Below are positions 12,003 to 21,966 of a DNA stretch of 64,000 nucleotides, piece by piece (the first letter of the stretch is position 1; each line of letters starts with the position of its first letter). Origin of the DNA: Massilia rubra (GTDB lineage Bacteria; Pseudomonadota; Gammaproteobacteria; Burkholderiales; Burkholderiaceae_D); the NCBI RefSeq assembly GCF_011682065.1, contig NZ_VUYU01000022.1:54795-118794 (forward strand). Direction: 5' to 3'. A program made the position numbers and the translations under genes. The notes below the pieces were generated by a model. That model was not told where the DNA came from. It was given only the letters and a program-made list of their open reading frames with translations, and searched no databases.

Positions 12003-13232
12003 ATGAACGCACAAGAAAAACTGGTCGACTGGATCGACGCCCACTTCGACGAACAGGTGGCGTTTTTGCAGGAGGTGATTCGCATCCCGACCGACACGCC
12101 GCCGGGGAACAACGCGCCGCACGCGGACGCCGTGGCCAGCATGGTGGAAGCACTCGGCTGGAGCGCCGAGAAGCATGCGGTGCCGGCGCAGACGGTGCGC
12201 GACTACGGCATGGAGAGCATCACCAACCTGATCGTGCGCCGGCCGTATGCGGCGGGCGGGCCGACCATTGCGCTCAATGCGCATGGCGATGTGGTGCCGC
12301 CGGGCGATGGCTGGGTGCATCCGCCGTATGGCGCGGTGGTGGAAGACGGCTTCATTTACGGACGCGCGGCGGCGGTCTCAAAAAGCGATTTTTCGACCTA
12401 TATTTTTGCCGTGCGCGCGCTGGAAGCGCTGGGCGTGCCGCTCAAGGGTGGCCTGGAACTGCACTTTACTTATGACGAGGAATTCGGCGGTTTGCTGGGG
12501 CCGGGCTGGCTGCTCGAACAAAAGCTGACCAAGCCGGACTTCGTCATCGCGGCGGGCTTCAGCTACAACATCGTCACCGCGCATAACGCCTGCCTGCAGC
12601 TGGAAGTGACCGTGCACGGCAAGTCCGGGCATGGCGCCATGCCTGAAACCGGGCACGATGCGCTGCAGGCGGCCACGCGCATTTTGAATGCGATTTACGG
12701 GCAGCTGCCGGAACTGAAAAAGATCAAGTCGAAAGTGGCGGGCATCGATTCGCCGACCATGCTGGTGGGCCGCATCGATGGCGGGACCAATACCAACGTG
12801 GTGCCGGGGAAAGTGGTGCTGAAGATGGACCGGCGCATGATTCCGGAAGAAGATCCGGTGGCGGTGGAGGCGCAGGTGAGGGCGCTGATCGAGGATGCCG
12901 TGCGCGATCAACCGGGGATTCGGGTCGAGATCAGGCGCTTGCTGCTGTCGCACGCGCTGCGGCCCTTGCCGGGGTCGGACAAGCTGGTGGCGAGTCTGCA
13001 GAAGAATGGCAGGCAGGTGATCGGCGAGGAGATTACGGCGCAGGGCACGCCGCTGTATGCGGATGCACGCCTGTATGGCGAGCACGGGATTCCGGCGGTG
13101 CTGTATGGCGCAGGACCGCGCACGGTGCCGGAGTCGAATGCGAAGAAGGCCGATGAACGCCTCGCGCTGGAGGATTTGCGCAAGGCGACCAAGGTGGTGG
13201 CGTTGACGTTGCTGGATTTTTTGGCGGTTTAG
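12003..13232 (+). CDS. M20-family metallohydrolase (ArgE/DapE-like)
   Basis: This 409-residue zinc hydrolase is related to acetylornithine deacetylase and succinyl-diaminopimelate desuccinylase. Metal ligands are visible as H94 and D96 (NAHGDVVPPG) and E159/E160 (YDEEFGG). The dimerisation domain begins near TVHGKSGHGAMPETGHDAL. The ribosome binding site AAAGGA precedes ATG 12003. It follows puuD by 18 bp, so it is probably co-transcribed with urate oxidation, and a substrate among ureido or carbamoyl compounds is conceivable. The family is broad, and I do not assign a substrate. Confidence 0.85.
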   Translation: MNAQEKLVDWIDAHFDEQVAFLQEVIRIPTDTPPGNNAPHADAVASMVEALGWSAEKHAVPAQTVRDYGMESITNLIVRRPYAAGGPTIALNAHGDVVPPGDGWVHPPYGAVVEDGFIYGRAAAVSKSDFSTYIFAVRALEALGVPLKGGLELHFTYDEEFGGLLGPGWLLEQKLTKPDFVIAAGFSYNIVTAHNACLQLEVTVHGKSGHGAMPETGHDALQAATRILNAIYGQLPELKKIKSKVAGIDSPTMLVGRIDGGTNTNVVPGKVVLKMDRRMIPEEDPVAVEAQVRALIEDAVRDQPGIRVEIRRLLLSHALRPLPGSDKLVASLQKNGRQVIGEEITAQGTPLYADARLYGEHGIPAVLYGAGPRTVPESNAKKADERLALEDLRKATKVVALTLLDFLAV

Positions 13233-13255
13233 AATCACCGATATAACTTAGAGCC

Positions 13256-13342
13256 GTCGTTCCCGCGAAGGCGGGAACCCAAGTTCGCGCTAATACCTAA
13301 AGCGCATCAACAAACTTGGGTTCCCGCCTTCGCGGGAACGAC
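13256..13342. repeat. REP doublet (palindromic intergenic repeat), copy 2
   Basis: This is an 87-bp element with perfect 30-bp inverted arms (13256-13285 and 13313-13342) and a 27-bp spacer. Each arm contains a TTCCCGC-GAAG-GCGGGAA hairpin. It lies between the convergent M20 hydrolase and S9 peptidase genes and could end both transcripts. Confidence 0.9.
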
Positions 13343-13355
13343 GGTACGGCTGCCC

Positions 13356-15707
13356 TTACTTCAACGTCCGCTCAAACAACTGGTAAATCCGCCGATACTG
13401 GTCGTACCAGCTTTCCGGCTGCACGAACGCGTGCCGTTCCAGCGGATAGCTGGCCAGTTCCCAGTGATCCTTTTTCAGTTCGATCAGGCGCTGCGCGATG
13501 CGCACCGAGTCCTGGTAGAACACGTTGTCGTCCACCATCCCGTGCGAGATCAAGAGGTGCCCGCGCAGCTTGTCGGCATACTCGATCGGCGACGACTTGC
13601 GGTATGCTTCCGGATCGAGCTCCGGCGTATTGAGGATGTTCGCGGTGTACTCGTGGTTGTAGGTCGTCCAGTCGGTCACCGGGCGCAGCGCGGCGCCGGC
13701 CTTGAACAGGTCCGGCTCGCGCATCAGCGCCATGAAGGTCATGAAGCCGCCGTAACTGCCGCCGTACACGCCCACGTTTTTCAGGTCGCCCTGGTGGTTC
13801 GCCGCCATGAAGTTCACGCCATCGACGTAATCTTCCAGCTCCGGATAGCCCATCTGGCGATAAATCGCGGTACGCCATGCGCTGCCGTAGCCTTTTGAAG
13901 CGCGGTAATCCAGGTCGAGCACAATGTAGCCCTTCTCGACCAGCAGGTTATGGAACATCTGCTCGCGGAAGTACACCGGATAGCGCTTGCTCACATTCTG
14001 CAGGTAGCCCGCGCCGTGCACGAACATCACGATCGGGTATTTCTTGCCCGGTTCCAGCGTGGCCGGGCGATACAGCTTGCCCCAGATCTGGCCCGCGCCT
14101 TTGGTCGAGGGCACGGCGACGTACTGCGGCTCGATCCAGCTGCGCGCCTTGAACTCCGGCGAGCGCGTGTCGGTCAGCTTGCTCGGTGCACCGCCACTGA
14201 CGGCCATCGTCGCCAGCTGCGTCGGCATATAGCTCGACGAGTAGTGCAGCAGCAGCTTGCGCTCGTCCGGCGACAGCGCAAACTGCTCGACGCCTTCGAG
14301 CGCGCTCACTTCGCGCAGCCTGGCGTCGGCGCTCGAGACCGCGCACACTTCGTACGTGCCCGGGTTCTTCGGATTGCACATCATGTACGCGGTGGCGCCG
14401 TCGGAAGACCACTGGATGCGGGTCGCTTCCCACTTGCCCTGCGTGAGCGCGCGCGTCTTGCCGTCGCTGGTGCGCGTATACAGGTGCGCATAGCCGCTTT
14501 CTTCCGACAGGTACCACAGCGTGCTGTTGTCAGGCAGCCAGCCGAATTCGTTATTGCCCGAATTGACCCAGGCGTTGTCGGTCACGCGGTGGGCCGGCTT
14601 GAGCGTGGCGCCAGCCAGGTCGACGGTGGCGATCCAGCGGTCCTTGTTGTCGGCGGCGCGCAGCATCACGGCCAGGCCGGTGCCGCTGCGGTTCCATTCG
14701 AGCGCCGCGCCCTCGTCATCCACGCGCACCACGCGGTTGCCTTTCAGCTCGGGCAGTTTTTGCGCCTTGCGCAGGTCCGCCAGCGGATCGACTGTGATGC
14801 CGGGCAGGGTGTCGAAGGACAGGTCGCGCATCTCGCGCGTGGCCAGGTTGACCAGCTTGAGCGTGTGCGCGACAAGCGCGTTGCGTCCGACGCGCGGACG
14901 CTGGTCGTCGAATTCTTCGTAGCCCGATTCGGTCACGTAGCGCGGCAGCTTGCCGATGCGGCCTTTGTCGGTCACCTTGGGCGCGGTTACCAGCAGCAGC
15001 CAGCGGCCGTCCGGCGACAGGGCGCTGCCGTCGATGACGACTTTGTCGCCCAGGTAGATCGGCGCCGGCGCGCGCGTGGCGTCGGCGCGGCGTTCCTGTT
15101 CGGCGCGGTCGCGACCGGCGTCGCGGTCTTCCTTCTGGCGCTTGAGGGTGGAGATCAGGCGCAGTTGCAGGTCGCGCAGGTTGTCGGCGTCCGGCGCGGC
15201 GGCGGGGTCTTTGGTGGCGCGCACGGCGGCCAATGGCGAAATCAGGCGGTCGGCGCGATTCCAGCCGAGCCACTCGTGGCCGACGCGAAATTGCACGCCG
15301 CGCCCGTCGGCGGAATATTGGGGCGCCATGATGCCGTTGCTGCCGCGAGTGATCTGGGTCAGCGCGCCGCTTTTCAGGTCGCGCTCGAACAGGTCGCCGT
15401 TGCGCAGCATGAGGGAGCGCGTGCGCTCGCGGTTATAGATGACCTTGTCGCTGTCGAGGTTCGCCAGTTCGGCGTCGCCGACCAGGCGCGTTTTGCCGGG
15501 CGCGGCCTGGTAAATGTCGCGCAGCTGCGAACCGCTGCGTTTCTGTTTGTAGAACACCTGCTTGCCGTCCCAGCTCCACCAGGCGGTTTCCGCCGGCGTG
15601 CCGATCCAGTCGGGATGGGCCATCGCCTGGTCGAGGCTGATGGGGTCGGCGGCGACGGCGGGGATCGCCCACAGCGCGGCCAGGAGGGGAAGGACAATTA
15701 GGCGCAT
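13356..15707 (-). CDS. Secreted S9-family peptidase (dipeptidyl peptidase IV/prolyl oligopeptidase type)
   Basis: This is a 783-residue serine peptidase with a signal peptide (cleavage expected near AIPAVAA-DP, about residue 20). It has a long beta-propeller-like N-terminal part and a C-terminal alpha/beta hydrolase domain. The catalytic triad is visible as S651 in YGGSYGGF, an Asp at 726 or 727 in MVDDN, and H759 in ERHAFVQ. It should cleave short proline-containing peptides in the periplasm or outside the cell. It is a stand-alone gene that ends 14 bp from a REP doublet. Confidence 0.9.
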   Translation of the reverse strand: MRLIVLPLLAALWAIPAVAADPISLDQAMAHPDWIGTPAETAWWSWDGKQVFYKQKRSGSQLRDIYQAAPGKTRLVGDAELANLDSDKVIYNRERTRSLMLRNGDLFERDLKSGALTQITRGSNGIMAPQYSADGRGVQFRVGHEWLGWNRADRLISPLAAVRATKDPAAAPDADNLRDLQLRLISTLKRQKEDRDAGRDRAEQERRADATRAPAPIYLGDKVVIDGSALSPDGRWLLLVTAPKVTDKGRIGKLPRYVTESGYEEFDDQRPRVGRNALVAHTLKLVNLATREMRDLSFDTLPGITVDPLADLRKAQKLPELKGNRVVRVDDEGAALEWNRSGTGLAVMLRAADNKDRWIATVDLAGATLKPAHRVTDNAWVNSGNNEFGWLPDNSTLWYLSEESGYAHLYTRTSDGKTRALTQGKWEATRIQWSSDGATAYMMCNPKNPGTYEVCAVSSADARLREVSALEGVEQFALSPDERKLLLHYSSSYMPTQLATMAVSGGAPSKLTDTRSPEFKARSWIEPQYVAVPSTKGAGQIWGKLYRPATLEPGKKYPIVMFVHGAGYLQNVSKRYPVYFREQMFHNLLVEKGYIVLDLDYRASKGYGSAWRTAIYRQMGYPELEDYVDGVNFMAANHQGDLKNVGVYGGSYGGFMTFMALMREPDLFKAGAALRPVTDWTTYNHEYTANILNTPELDPEAYRKSSPIEYADKLRGHLLISHGMVDDNVFYQDSVRIAQRLIELKKDHWELASYPLERHAFVQPESWYDQYRRIYQLFERTLK

Positions 15708-16296
15708 GGTAAATACAGTTCGACAGAAAATGAAAGGAAATGCGAGAAGTTGCAGGATCGCATTCTAGCGCAGGCGGGGCCGGCGTGGGCCCATCGAACC
15801 GGCGTCCATCGTTCATGTTTCGATGAAAAGGAGCGCAACGCCGTCGCTAGGGTGCGGACGATGCGCGTTCCGGCGGCATCCGCAAAGCAAGTAAAAACAG
15901 CCAGGAAAAATCGATCCGTGTCAACCTGATTGAGCAGCCGGCAACGCCGCTGTACCGATTACGCAGTTTTACGCGGAATAGCCGATTTATCGTTTTTATG
16001 TTAACCGGATGCATTAAACTAGGTCAACCAGCCTGCTGGTCAGGCAATGCCGCCGGTACAGAGTGTATTGCGACGCCGGTTCCGAATACGACTTCAATCA
16101 TGTGGACATAGCATGCCGCCGATCTCGACGCGCAAGCGGGTATCCCGCGCCTGCATGCGGTGCGCGCCAGGGGCGGGCGCCAGGACATTTCTGTCCGGCC
16201 TGTTCGATCCGTAGGCCACACTGACCTTCTGCGGCAAGCGCAGCGCTCGCTGCGCCGACGTCATCAGCAACCCGCCAACCATTCAGGAACCTCAAT
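15708..16296. other. 589-bp intergenic region without a recognisable gene
   Basis: This region separates the divergent S9 peptidase and Ig-like repeat genes. It is moderately AT-rich around 15,880-16,020, where promoters for both genes may lie. The frame of the downstream giant gene is closed by TGA at 16222, and the bases between there and ATG 16297 do not resemble its repeats. I see no RNA gene or mobile element. Confidence 0.5.
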
Positions 16297-19200
16297 ATGA
16301 TCAGCGCATCCGAGTTGTTTCCCTCCCCTAAGGCGAGCCGCGGTATCGACCAGCAAACCCGGGAAGCGCGGCATAGTGGAACGGTTTTCGTCGACCACGG
16401 CGCGAACCTGGAAACCGGCATCGGCTATGCCAGCGGTCGATCGTTCATTGTGGACAATGTCGGCCCGATCGTCGGCAGCGTCGGCGTCCCGGCCGGCAGC
16501 ACCTATCTCAGCGGCGCCGCGCTCACCTTCACCGTCAACTTCAACGAAGTGGTGCTGGTCAACAGCGCTGGCGGCACCCCGCGCCTGGTCCTCACCATCG
16601 ACGGCCCGGCCACGGTGTATGCGCAGTACCTCAGCGGCAGCGGGACCAATGCATTGACGTTCAGTTATACGGTCGCCAACGGCAATGTCGATGGCGATGG
16701 CGTGGCGCTGGGCGGCGCCATCGACCTGAACGGCGGTACGCTCAAGGATGCGGCCGGCAACAACGCCACGCTGACCCTGAACAGCGTCGGCGCCCTGGGC
16801 GGCGTGCTGGTCAACGGCGCGGCGCCCGAGGTGTCGTCCATCTCACTGGTCAACGCGGCCACCAACAACCTGGCCAGCGTCGACTACACGGTGGTTTTTT
16901 CCAGCGCCGTGACCAACGTCGATATCGGCGACTTCGCCCTGAACGGCGGCGGCGCCAGCGGCAACATCGCCGCCATTTCCGGCAGCGGCACCACCTACAC
17001 GGTGACCGTGGACACGGTGGCCGGCAACGGCACACTGCGCCTGGACCTGAACAGTTCCGGCACCGGCATCATCGACGGCGCCAGCACTCCCATCGCAGGC
17101 GGCTACAGCGCCGGCGCCGCTTACACCATCGACACGACCAGCCCGGCCAGCAGCGCGGTCACGGGACCGGCCAGCAGCAGCTACAAGGCCGGCAGCGAGC
17201 TCGACTTCACCGTCAATTTCAGCGAAGCGGTCACGGTCGACAGCAATGGCGGCACGCCCACCCTGGCCGTCACGCTCGACACCGGCGGCACGGTCGACGC
17301 CCAGTACCTCAGCGGCAGCGGCGGCAGTGCGCTGGTGTTCCGCTACACCGTCGGCGGCGGGCAGAACGACGCCAACGGTCCGGCCCTGGGCCCGGCCATC
17401 GCGCTCAACGGCGGTACCCTGAAAGATGCGGCGGGCAACGATGCCACGCTTGCGCTCAATGGCGTGCCCGCCCTGACCGGCGTGCTGGTCGATACCGAGG
17501 CGCCGTACATGCAGCAGATCCTGCGCCTCGATCCGCGCAACATTAATGGCAGCACGGTCCACTACAACATCAAGTTCAGCGAAAGCGTGAGCGGCGTCGA
17601 CATTGGCGATTTCTCGTTGTACACGACCGGCACCGTCGCCGGCACCATCGCCTCGGTTTCCGGCGGCGGCACCGACCATGTGGTCACCATCAGCGGCCTG
17701 ACCGGCGACGGCGAACTGCGCCTGGACATGAAGGGCTCCGGCACCGACATCATCGACCTGGCCGGCAATCCCATCCCGAACGGGCCGCGCCTCGGCAACC
17801 AGAACTACGTGCTGGACCACACGGCGCCGGCGGTCGCGAGCGTGGCGGTGCCGTCGAATGCCACCTATGGCGTCGGCCAGGCGCTCGATTTCAGCGTCAA
17901 TTTTGGCGAGGCGGTCACGGTGGCGAGCGGCGGCGGCACGCCGCGCATCGCCGTCACGCTCGCCACCGGCGGCACGGTGTATGCGAACTACGTCAGCGGT
18001 AGCGGCGGGAGCGCGCTGCTGTTTCGCCACATCGTTGTCAGCGGCACCGCCGACAACGATGGCATCGCGCTCGGCGCCGCGCTCGATCTCAATGGCGCGA
18101 CCCTGAAAGACGTGGCCGGCAACGATGCCGCGCTGGCGCTCAACAGCGTCGGCGCGCTGACGGGCGTGCTGGTCAACGGCCTGGCGCCCACCGTCACCTC
18201 GATCAGCCGGGTGCAGGCCGCCAGCAACAATCTGACCAGCGTGGACTACACGGTGCTGTTCTCCAGCGCCGTCAGCAACGTCGATGCCAGCGACTTCAGC
18301 CTGGCCGGCAGCGGGGTGAGCGGCAACATCGCGTCGGTGTCGGGCAGCGGCGCCACCTACACCGTCACGGTGAACAACATCGCCGGCGACGGCACCCTGC
18401 GCCTGGACCTGAACAGTTCCGGCACCGGCATCATCGACGGCGCCAGCAGCCCGATCGCGACCGGCTTCACGGCCGGCCAGGCGTATACCTTCGACCACAC
18501 GGCGCCGCTGGTGGCGTGCGTGACGGCGCCGGCCGACACCACCTATCTGGCCGGCGCCGCCCTCGATTTTGTGGTGCAGTTCAGCGAAGCGACCAGCGTC
18601 GACATGAGCGGCGGCACGCCATCGATCAGTATCACGCTCGACACCGGCGGCGCCGCGCAGGCGCACTACGTCAGCGGCAGCGGCGGCAGCGTGCTGACGT
18701 TCCGCTACCTGGTTGCCAGTGGTCAGAGCGACAGCACCGGCGTGGTCCTGGCCGGCGCCATCGCGCTCAATGGCGGTAGCTTGAAAGACGCGCTCGGCAA
18801 CAACGCCACGCTGGCCCTGAACGGCGTGGCCGCCCTGGGCGGCGTGAAGGTCGATGCGCTGGCGCCGGTGGCGTCGTCCATCGTACCGGCCGGCCCGGCG
18901 CAGACCAATGCGGGCAGCGTCGATTACACGGTCACGTTCTCGGAAAACGTCAGCGGCGTCGACGTCGCCGACTTTGCGCTGGCCACCTCAGGCAGCGCCG
19001 CCGGCACGATTGCGTCGCTCAGCGGCAGCGGCAACACCTACACGGTCACGGTCGACACGGTCACTGGCGACGGCCTGCTGCAATTGAATCTGAACGCCAG
19101 CCTCACAGGCATTGCCGACACGGCCGGCAATCCGATCCTGGCCGGCCTGACGGGGCAGGGCTATACCAGCGACCATACGGCGCCGGGCGCCACCCTGGCC

Positions 19201-21516
19201 ATGTCGAACCTGAACCTGGGCGCGGGGCAGAGCGCGCTGCTGACGATTGCGTTCTCCGAAGCGGTCGTCGGGCTCGACCTGGGCGACCTGGCTGCCGGCG
19301 GCGGCACGCTGAGCAACTTGGCCAGCATCGACAACATCACCTGGACGGCGATCTTCACGCCGACCGCCAATACCACTGCCGCGGCCAACACCATCACGCT
19401 GGCCGCCAGCGGTGTCACCGACCTGGCCGGCAATGCGGGCACGGGCGCGTCCGCCTCGCCTGCGTATGCCATCAACACCGTGGTCGTGCCACCTCCGGTC
19501 GTGCCGCCTCCGGTCGTGCCGCCTCCGGTCGTACCCCCGGTGCCGGCCTTGCCCGTGGCGGCCGGGCGCAGCACGGCAGACGGCGTGGTGCTCGATACCA
19601 CCGTCACCTACAACGCGGCCACCGGCCTGAGCAGTTCCATGATCGCCATATCGCCGATCCAAACAAGCCGGCCTGACGATCCGGGTACGCCCAACGCGTC
19701 CCTGGCCGACATTCCGCTCGGCCTGGACAACGGCGCGGGCGGCGTGGCGGTCAAGCTGACGGTCAGCCTGCCCGACGGGGTCGGCCTGTTGGTGGATGGC
19801 ACCAACAGCTTGCTGAACAATCAGCAAGCCTTGCTCGACCTGATCCGGCGCATCGAACAGAAAACCACGGCCGGCACCGAGGGGCAAAACGCCATGACAG
19901 GCTTGGGCCGGGACTTTCTCGGTTCGCTGTTCGGCGACGTGCTGCTGGAAAGCATGACCATCACGCCGCAAGTGGCGCCCGGCAGCAGCGCAGCACCGAC
20001 CATTCTCATCAGCGGCAGCTCGACCGCGCCGGCCGAGGGCAGCCATAACCCGGGCGCCATTGGACTCGTGATCGACGCCAGCGGCTTGCCGGCAAATACC
20101 GTGCTGCAGCTCAATAACGTCGATTTCGCCGCCATTGTCGGCAATGCCACCTTGCGCGGCGGCGATGGCCAGAACTTTGTCATCGGCGACGGCGCCTCGC
20201 AAAACATCTTGCTGGGCGCCGATGACGACCTGCTCTTCGGCGGGGCCGGCGACGACACCATCGGCAGCGCCGGCGGCAAGGACTGGCTGGACGGCGGCAG
20301 CGGCAACGACAAGCTGGCCGGCGGCATCGGCAACGATAGCCTGCAAGGCGGGAGCGGCAACGACCTGCTGCAGGGCGGGCGGAGCGACAGCGGCGCCTGG
20401 CAATTCCGGATCGAGCGTAGCGGTGCGCTGACGGGGCGCCACCAGACGGCGCTGTTCGCGCCGGAGCAGAGCGAAACGGTGGCGCGCACCGAACTGAACG
20501 CGGCGGTCCCGGAACTGGCCTTCCTGAACGCGCCGCAGCAAAAGCTGCTGCAACTGGCCGGCATGTACCAGGCAGTCTTTGGCCGCGTGGCGGACTTGCC
20601 GGGCCTGTCGTTCTGGGCCACCGACAGCGGCGACCTGCATACCACCGCCGCTTCCCTCCTGACATCGAAGGAATGGGGCGATGCCGGCAATGGCGCGCTG
20701 AACGACCTGGCGTTCCTGACCACGCTGTACTGCCAGGGCCTGGGCCGTGCGCCGGACGCGGACGGCCTGGCATTCTGGCTGGCGCAGCTCGACGGCAGCG
20801 GCGCTACAGGCATGCACAGCCGGGCCGATGTGCTGCTCGGTTTCGCGCTCGGCACGGAGCTGCAGACCCGCATCGACACCCCGGCCGGCGTGGCCGTCGG
20901 CAGCGGCCTGGCGGGTGCGGAAGGCAACTGGTTCGGCGCTGGCGGCAACGACCGGCTCGACGGTGGCAGCGGCAGCGACCTGCTGGTGGGCGGGGACGGC
21001 AGCGATACCGTGGTGTACAGCGGCAAGCTGGGCGACTACGCCATCCTGCTGGGCACGGACGGCAAGGTGCGCATCGCGGACAAGGCCAGTGGCGATATCG
21101 ATACCATCAGCGGGATCGAGCTGGGCGAATTCGGCGGCGTGACGGTCGACCTGGCATTCACGCAGGCGGACAGCGCGACCTTGCGCAGCGTGGGCTTGCT
21201 GTATCAGAGCGTGCTGGACCGCCCCGCCGATCTGCACGGCATCAACGACCTGGTGGGCCGCGGCTTGAACGGCTTGCAGCAGGCGCAGGTCGTCACCGCG
21301 TCGGATGAATTCAAGGCGCGCTATGAGGCCGCCGCCGATGCGCAATTCGTCCATGCGCTATACGGCAACGCGGGCGTGGGCGCCACTGCCGCGCAAGAGG
21401 GCGCGTGGGTCGATTACCTGGGCACGCATACGCGCGCCGAGCTGGTCGCGGTCTGGATCGATGCCAGCGGCGCGGCACAGGGGCAGTTCGGCGGCAACGG
21501 CTTATGGCTGGTGTGA
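16297..21516 (+). CDS. Giant Ig-like repeat/RTX/DUF4214 surface or secreted protein
   Basis: The protein has 1739 residues. After about 58 unusual N-terminal residues come four alternating pairs of two bacterial Ig-like repeats. Type A is about 118 residues (for example TLKDAAGNDATLALN) and type B about 106 residues (for example TLRLDLNSSGTGIIDGAS). One further Ig-like unit and a Pro-Val linker at about 19,483-19,542 follow. Glycine-rich calcium-binding RTX nonapeptides (GGSGNDKLAGGIGNDSL) lie at about 20,200-20,390, then DUF4214-type helices, a second RTX piece and a second DUF4214-like end. There is no Sec signal peptide, so type I secretion through the C-terminus is likely, with adhesion or biofilm matrix as the role. 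The start has a weak AGGAA site, and the 5' end may be lost. Confidence 0.82.
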   Translation: MISASELFPSPKASRGIDQQTREARHSGTVFVDHGANLETGIGYASGRSFIVDNVGPIVGSVGVPAGSTYLSGAALTFTVNFNEVVLVNSAGGTPRLVLTIDGPATVYAQYLSGSGTNALTFSYTVANGNVDGDGVALGGAIDLNGGTLKDAAGNNATLTLNSVGALGGVLVNGAAPEVSSISLVNAATNNLASVDYTVVFSSAVTNVDIGDFALNGGGASGNIAAISGSGTTYTVTVDTVAGNGTLRLDLNSSGTGIIDGASTPIAGGYSAGAAYTIDTTSPASSAVTGPASSSYKAGSELDFTVNFSEAVTVDSNGGTPTLAVTLDTGGTVDAQYLSGSGGSALVFRYTVGGGQNDANGPALGPAIALNGGTLKDAAGNDATLALNGVPALTGVLVDTEAPYMQQILRLDPRNINGSTVHYNIKFSESVSGVDIGDFSLYTTGTVAGTIASVSGGGTDHVVTISGLTGDGELRLDMKGSGTDIIDLAGNPIPNGPRLGNQNYVLDHTAPAVASVAVPSNATYGVGQALDFSVNFGEAVTVASGGGTPRIAVTLATGGTVYANYVSGSGGSALLFRHIVVSGTADNDGIALGAALDLNGATLKDVAGNDAALALNSVGALTGVLVNGLAPTVTSISRVQAASNNLTSVDYTVLFSSAVSNVDASDFSLAGSGVSGNIASVSGSGATYTVTVNNIAGDGTLRLDLNSSGTGIIDGASSPIATGFTAGQAYTFDHTAPLVACVTAPADTTYLAGAALDFVVQFSEATSVDMSGGTPSISITLDTGGAAQAHYVSGSGGSVLTFRYLVASGQSDSTGVVLAGAIALNGGSLKDALGNNATLALNGVAALGGVKVDALAPVASSIVPAGPAQTNAGSVDYTVTFSENVSGVDVADFALATSGSAAGTIASLSGSGNTYTVTVDTVTGDGLLQLNLNASLTGIADTAGNPILAGLTGQGYTSDHTAPGATLAMSNLNLGAGQSALLTIAFSEAVVGLDLGDLAAGGGTLSNLASIDNITWTAIFTPTANTTAAANTITLAASGVTDLAGNAGTGASASPAYAINTVVVPPPVVPPPVVPPPVVPPVPALPVAAGRSTADGVVLDTTVTYNAATGLSSSMIAISPIQTSRPDDPGTPNASLADIPLGLDNGAGGVAVKLTVSLPDGVGLLVDGTNSLLNNQQALLDLIRRIEQKTTAGTEGQNAMTGLGRDFLGSLFGDVLLESMTITPQVAPGSSAAPTILISGSSTAPAEGSHNPGAIGLVIDASGLPANTVLQLNNVDFAAIVGNATLRGGDGQNFVIGDGASQNILLGADDDLLFGGAGDDTIGSAGGKDWLDGGSGNDKLAGGIGNDSLQGGSGNDLLQGGRSDSGAWQFRIERSGALTGRHQTALFAPEQSETVARTELNAAVPELAFLNAPQQKLLQLAGMYQAVFGRVADLPGLSFWATDSGDLHTTAASLLTSKEWGDAGNGALNDLAFLTTLYCQGLGRAPDADGLAFWLAQLDGSGATGMHSRADVLLGFALGTELQTRIDTPAGVAVGSGLAGAEGNWFGAGGNDRLDGGSGSDLLVGGDGSDTVVYSGKLGDYAILLGTDGKVRIADKASGDIDTISGIELGEFGGVTVDLAFTQADSATLRSVGLLYQSVLDRPADLHGINDLVGRGLNGLQQAQVVTASDEFKARYEAAADAQFVHALYGNAGVGATAAQEGAWVDYLGTHTRAELVAVWIDASGAAQGQFGGNGLWLV
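16471..19175 (+). repeat. Four A/B pairs of intragenic Ig-like repeats
   Basis: DNA-level repeats encode the Ig-like modules. Approximate unit starts are A1 16471, B1 16824, A2 17142, B2 17495, A3 17821, B3 18181, A4 18499 and B4 18859. Phrases such as ctcaatggcggtaccctgaa recur between copies. The period of about 680 bp offers substrate for copy-number change by recombination. Confidence 0.85.
19483..19542 (+). repeat. 15-bp tandem repeats encoding a Val-Pro-rich linker
   Basis: There are three near-exact copies of GTCGTGCCGCCTCCG (one with ACC for GCC), then a degenerate fourth. They encode a VVPPP-type linker between the last Ig-like unit and the downstream domains. The unit is a multiple of three, so copy-number change alters linker length without a frameshift. 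Confidence 0.85.
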
Positions 21517-21546
21517 CGGCGCCAGCAGGTTAAGGAGATGCGGCCG

Positions 21547-21966
21547 CTAGCGGGTTTGCCAGCGCTTGCGTGCGGCCTCGGCCAGTTCGAACAGCATCAT
21601 TCCACCCAGCATCGCCGCCACGAACACCAGCGCGTCGCCGCCGCCGGTGGTCAGCGACGCCAGCGCCGGACCCGGGCAGTAGCCAGCCACCCCCCAGCCG
21701 GCGCCGAAGGTCAGCGCGCCGAGCAGCAGGCGCCGGTCGATCTGGCGCGCATCGGGCAGATGCAGCGCGGTCGAACGCCGCGCCGCGATACGGAAAGCGA
21801 GCGCCGCTACCGGAATGGCCCCGATCATCACCAAGGCCAGCGCGGGATTGAAGTTGCCGGCCAGGTCCAGGAAGCCGATCACCTTGGACGGATCGGTCAT
21901 GCCCGACAGGATCAGTCCCAGGCCGAAGACCAGGCCGCTGGCGAAGGCTGTGATCACGGTTTTCAT
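21547..21966 (-). CDS. YeeE/YedE-type sulfur permease, second half (PmpB-like)
   Basis: This 139-residue membrane protein starts at ATG 21966, which overlaps the upstream stop in ATGA. The longer frame is spurious. Four hydrophobic segments are visible, with MTDPSKVIGFLDL near residue 23 and GAGWGVAGYCPGPAL near residue 95. The latter contains the conserved cysteine of the YeeE/YedE (thiosulfate/sulfur-species) channel fold. It pairs with the upstream 146-residue gene to form a split transporter, and sits in an operon with a BigR-type regulator. Its probable job is moving thiosulfate or reduced sulfur species across the inner membrane. Confidence 0.87.
   Translation of the reverse strand: MKTVITAFASGLVFGLGLILSGMTDPSKVIGFLDLAGNFNPALALVMIGAIPVAALAFRIAARRSTALHLPDARQIDRRLLLGALTFGAGWGVAGYCPGPALASLTTGGGDALVFVAAMLGGMMLFELAEAARKRWQTR

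Noticed and set aside
16471..19175. Regularly spaced repeats as a possible CRISPR array
   Set aside because: The repeats are long, in frame and diverged, and encode Ig-like domains. There are no short identical repeats with unique spacers and no cas genes.
16843..21354. Long minus-strand frames (607 and 788 codons) opposite the Ig-like/RTX gene
   Set aside because: They are low-complexity mirror frames rich in Arg, Ala, Gly and His. The plus strand encodes clear Ig-like, RTX and DUF4214 modules.
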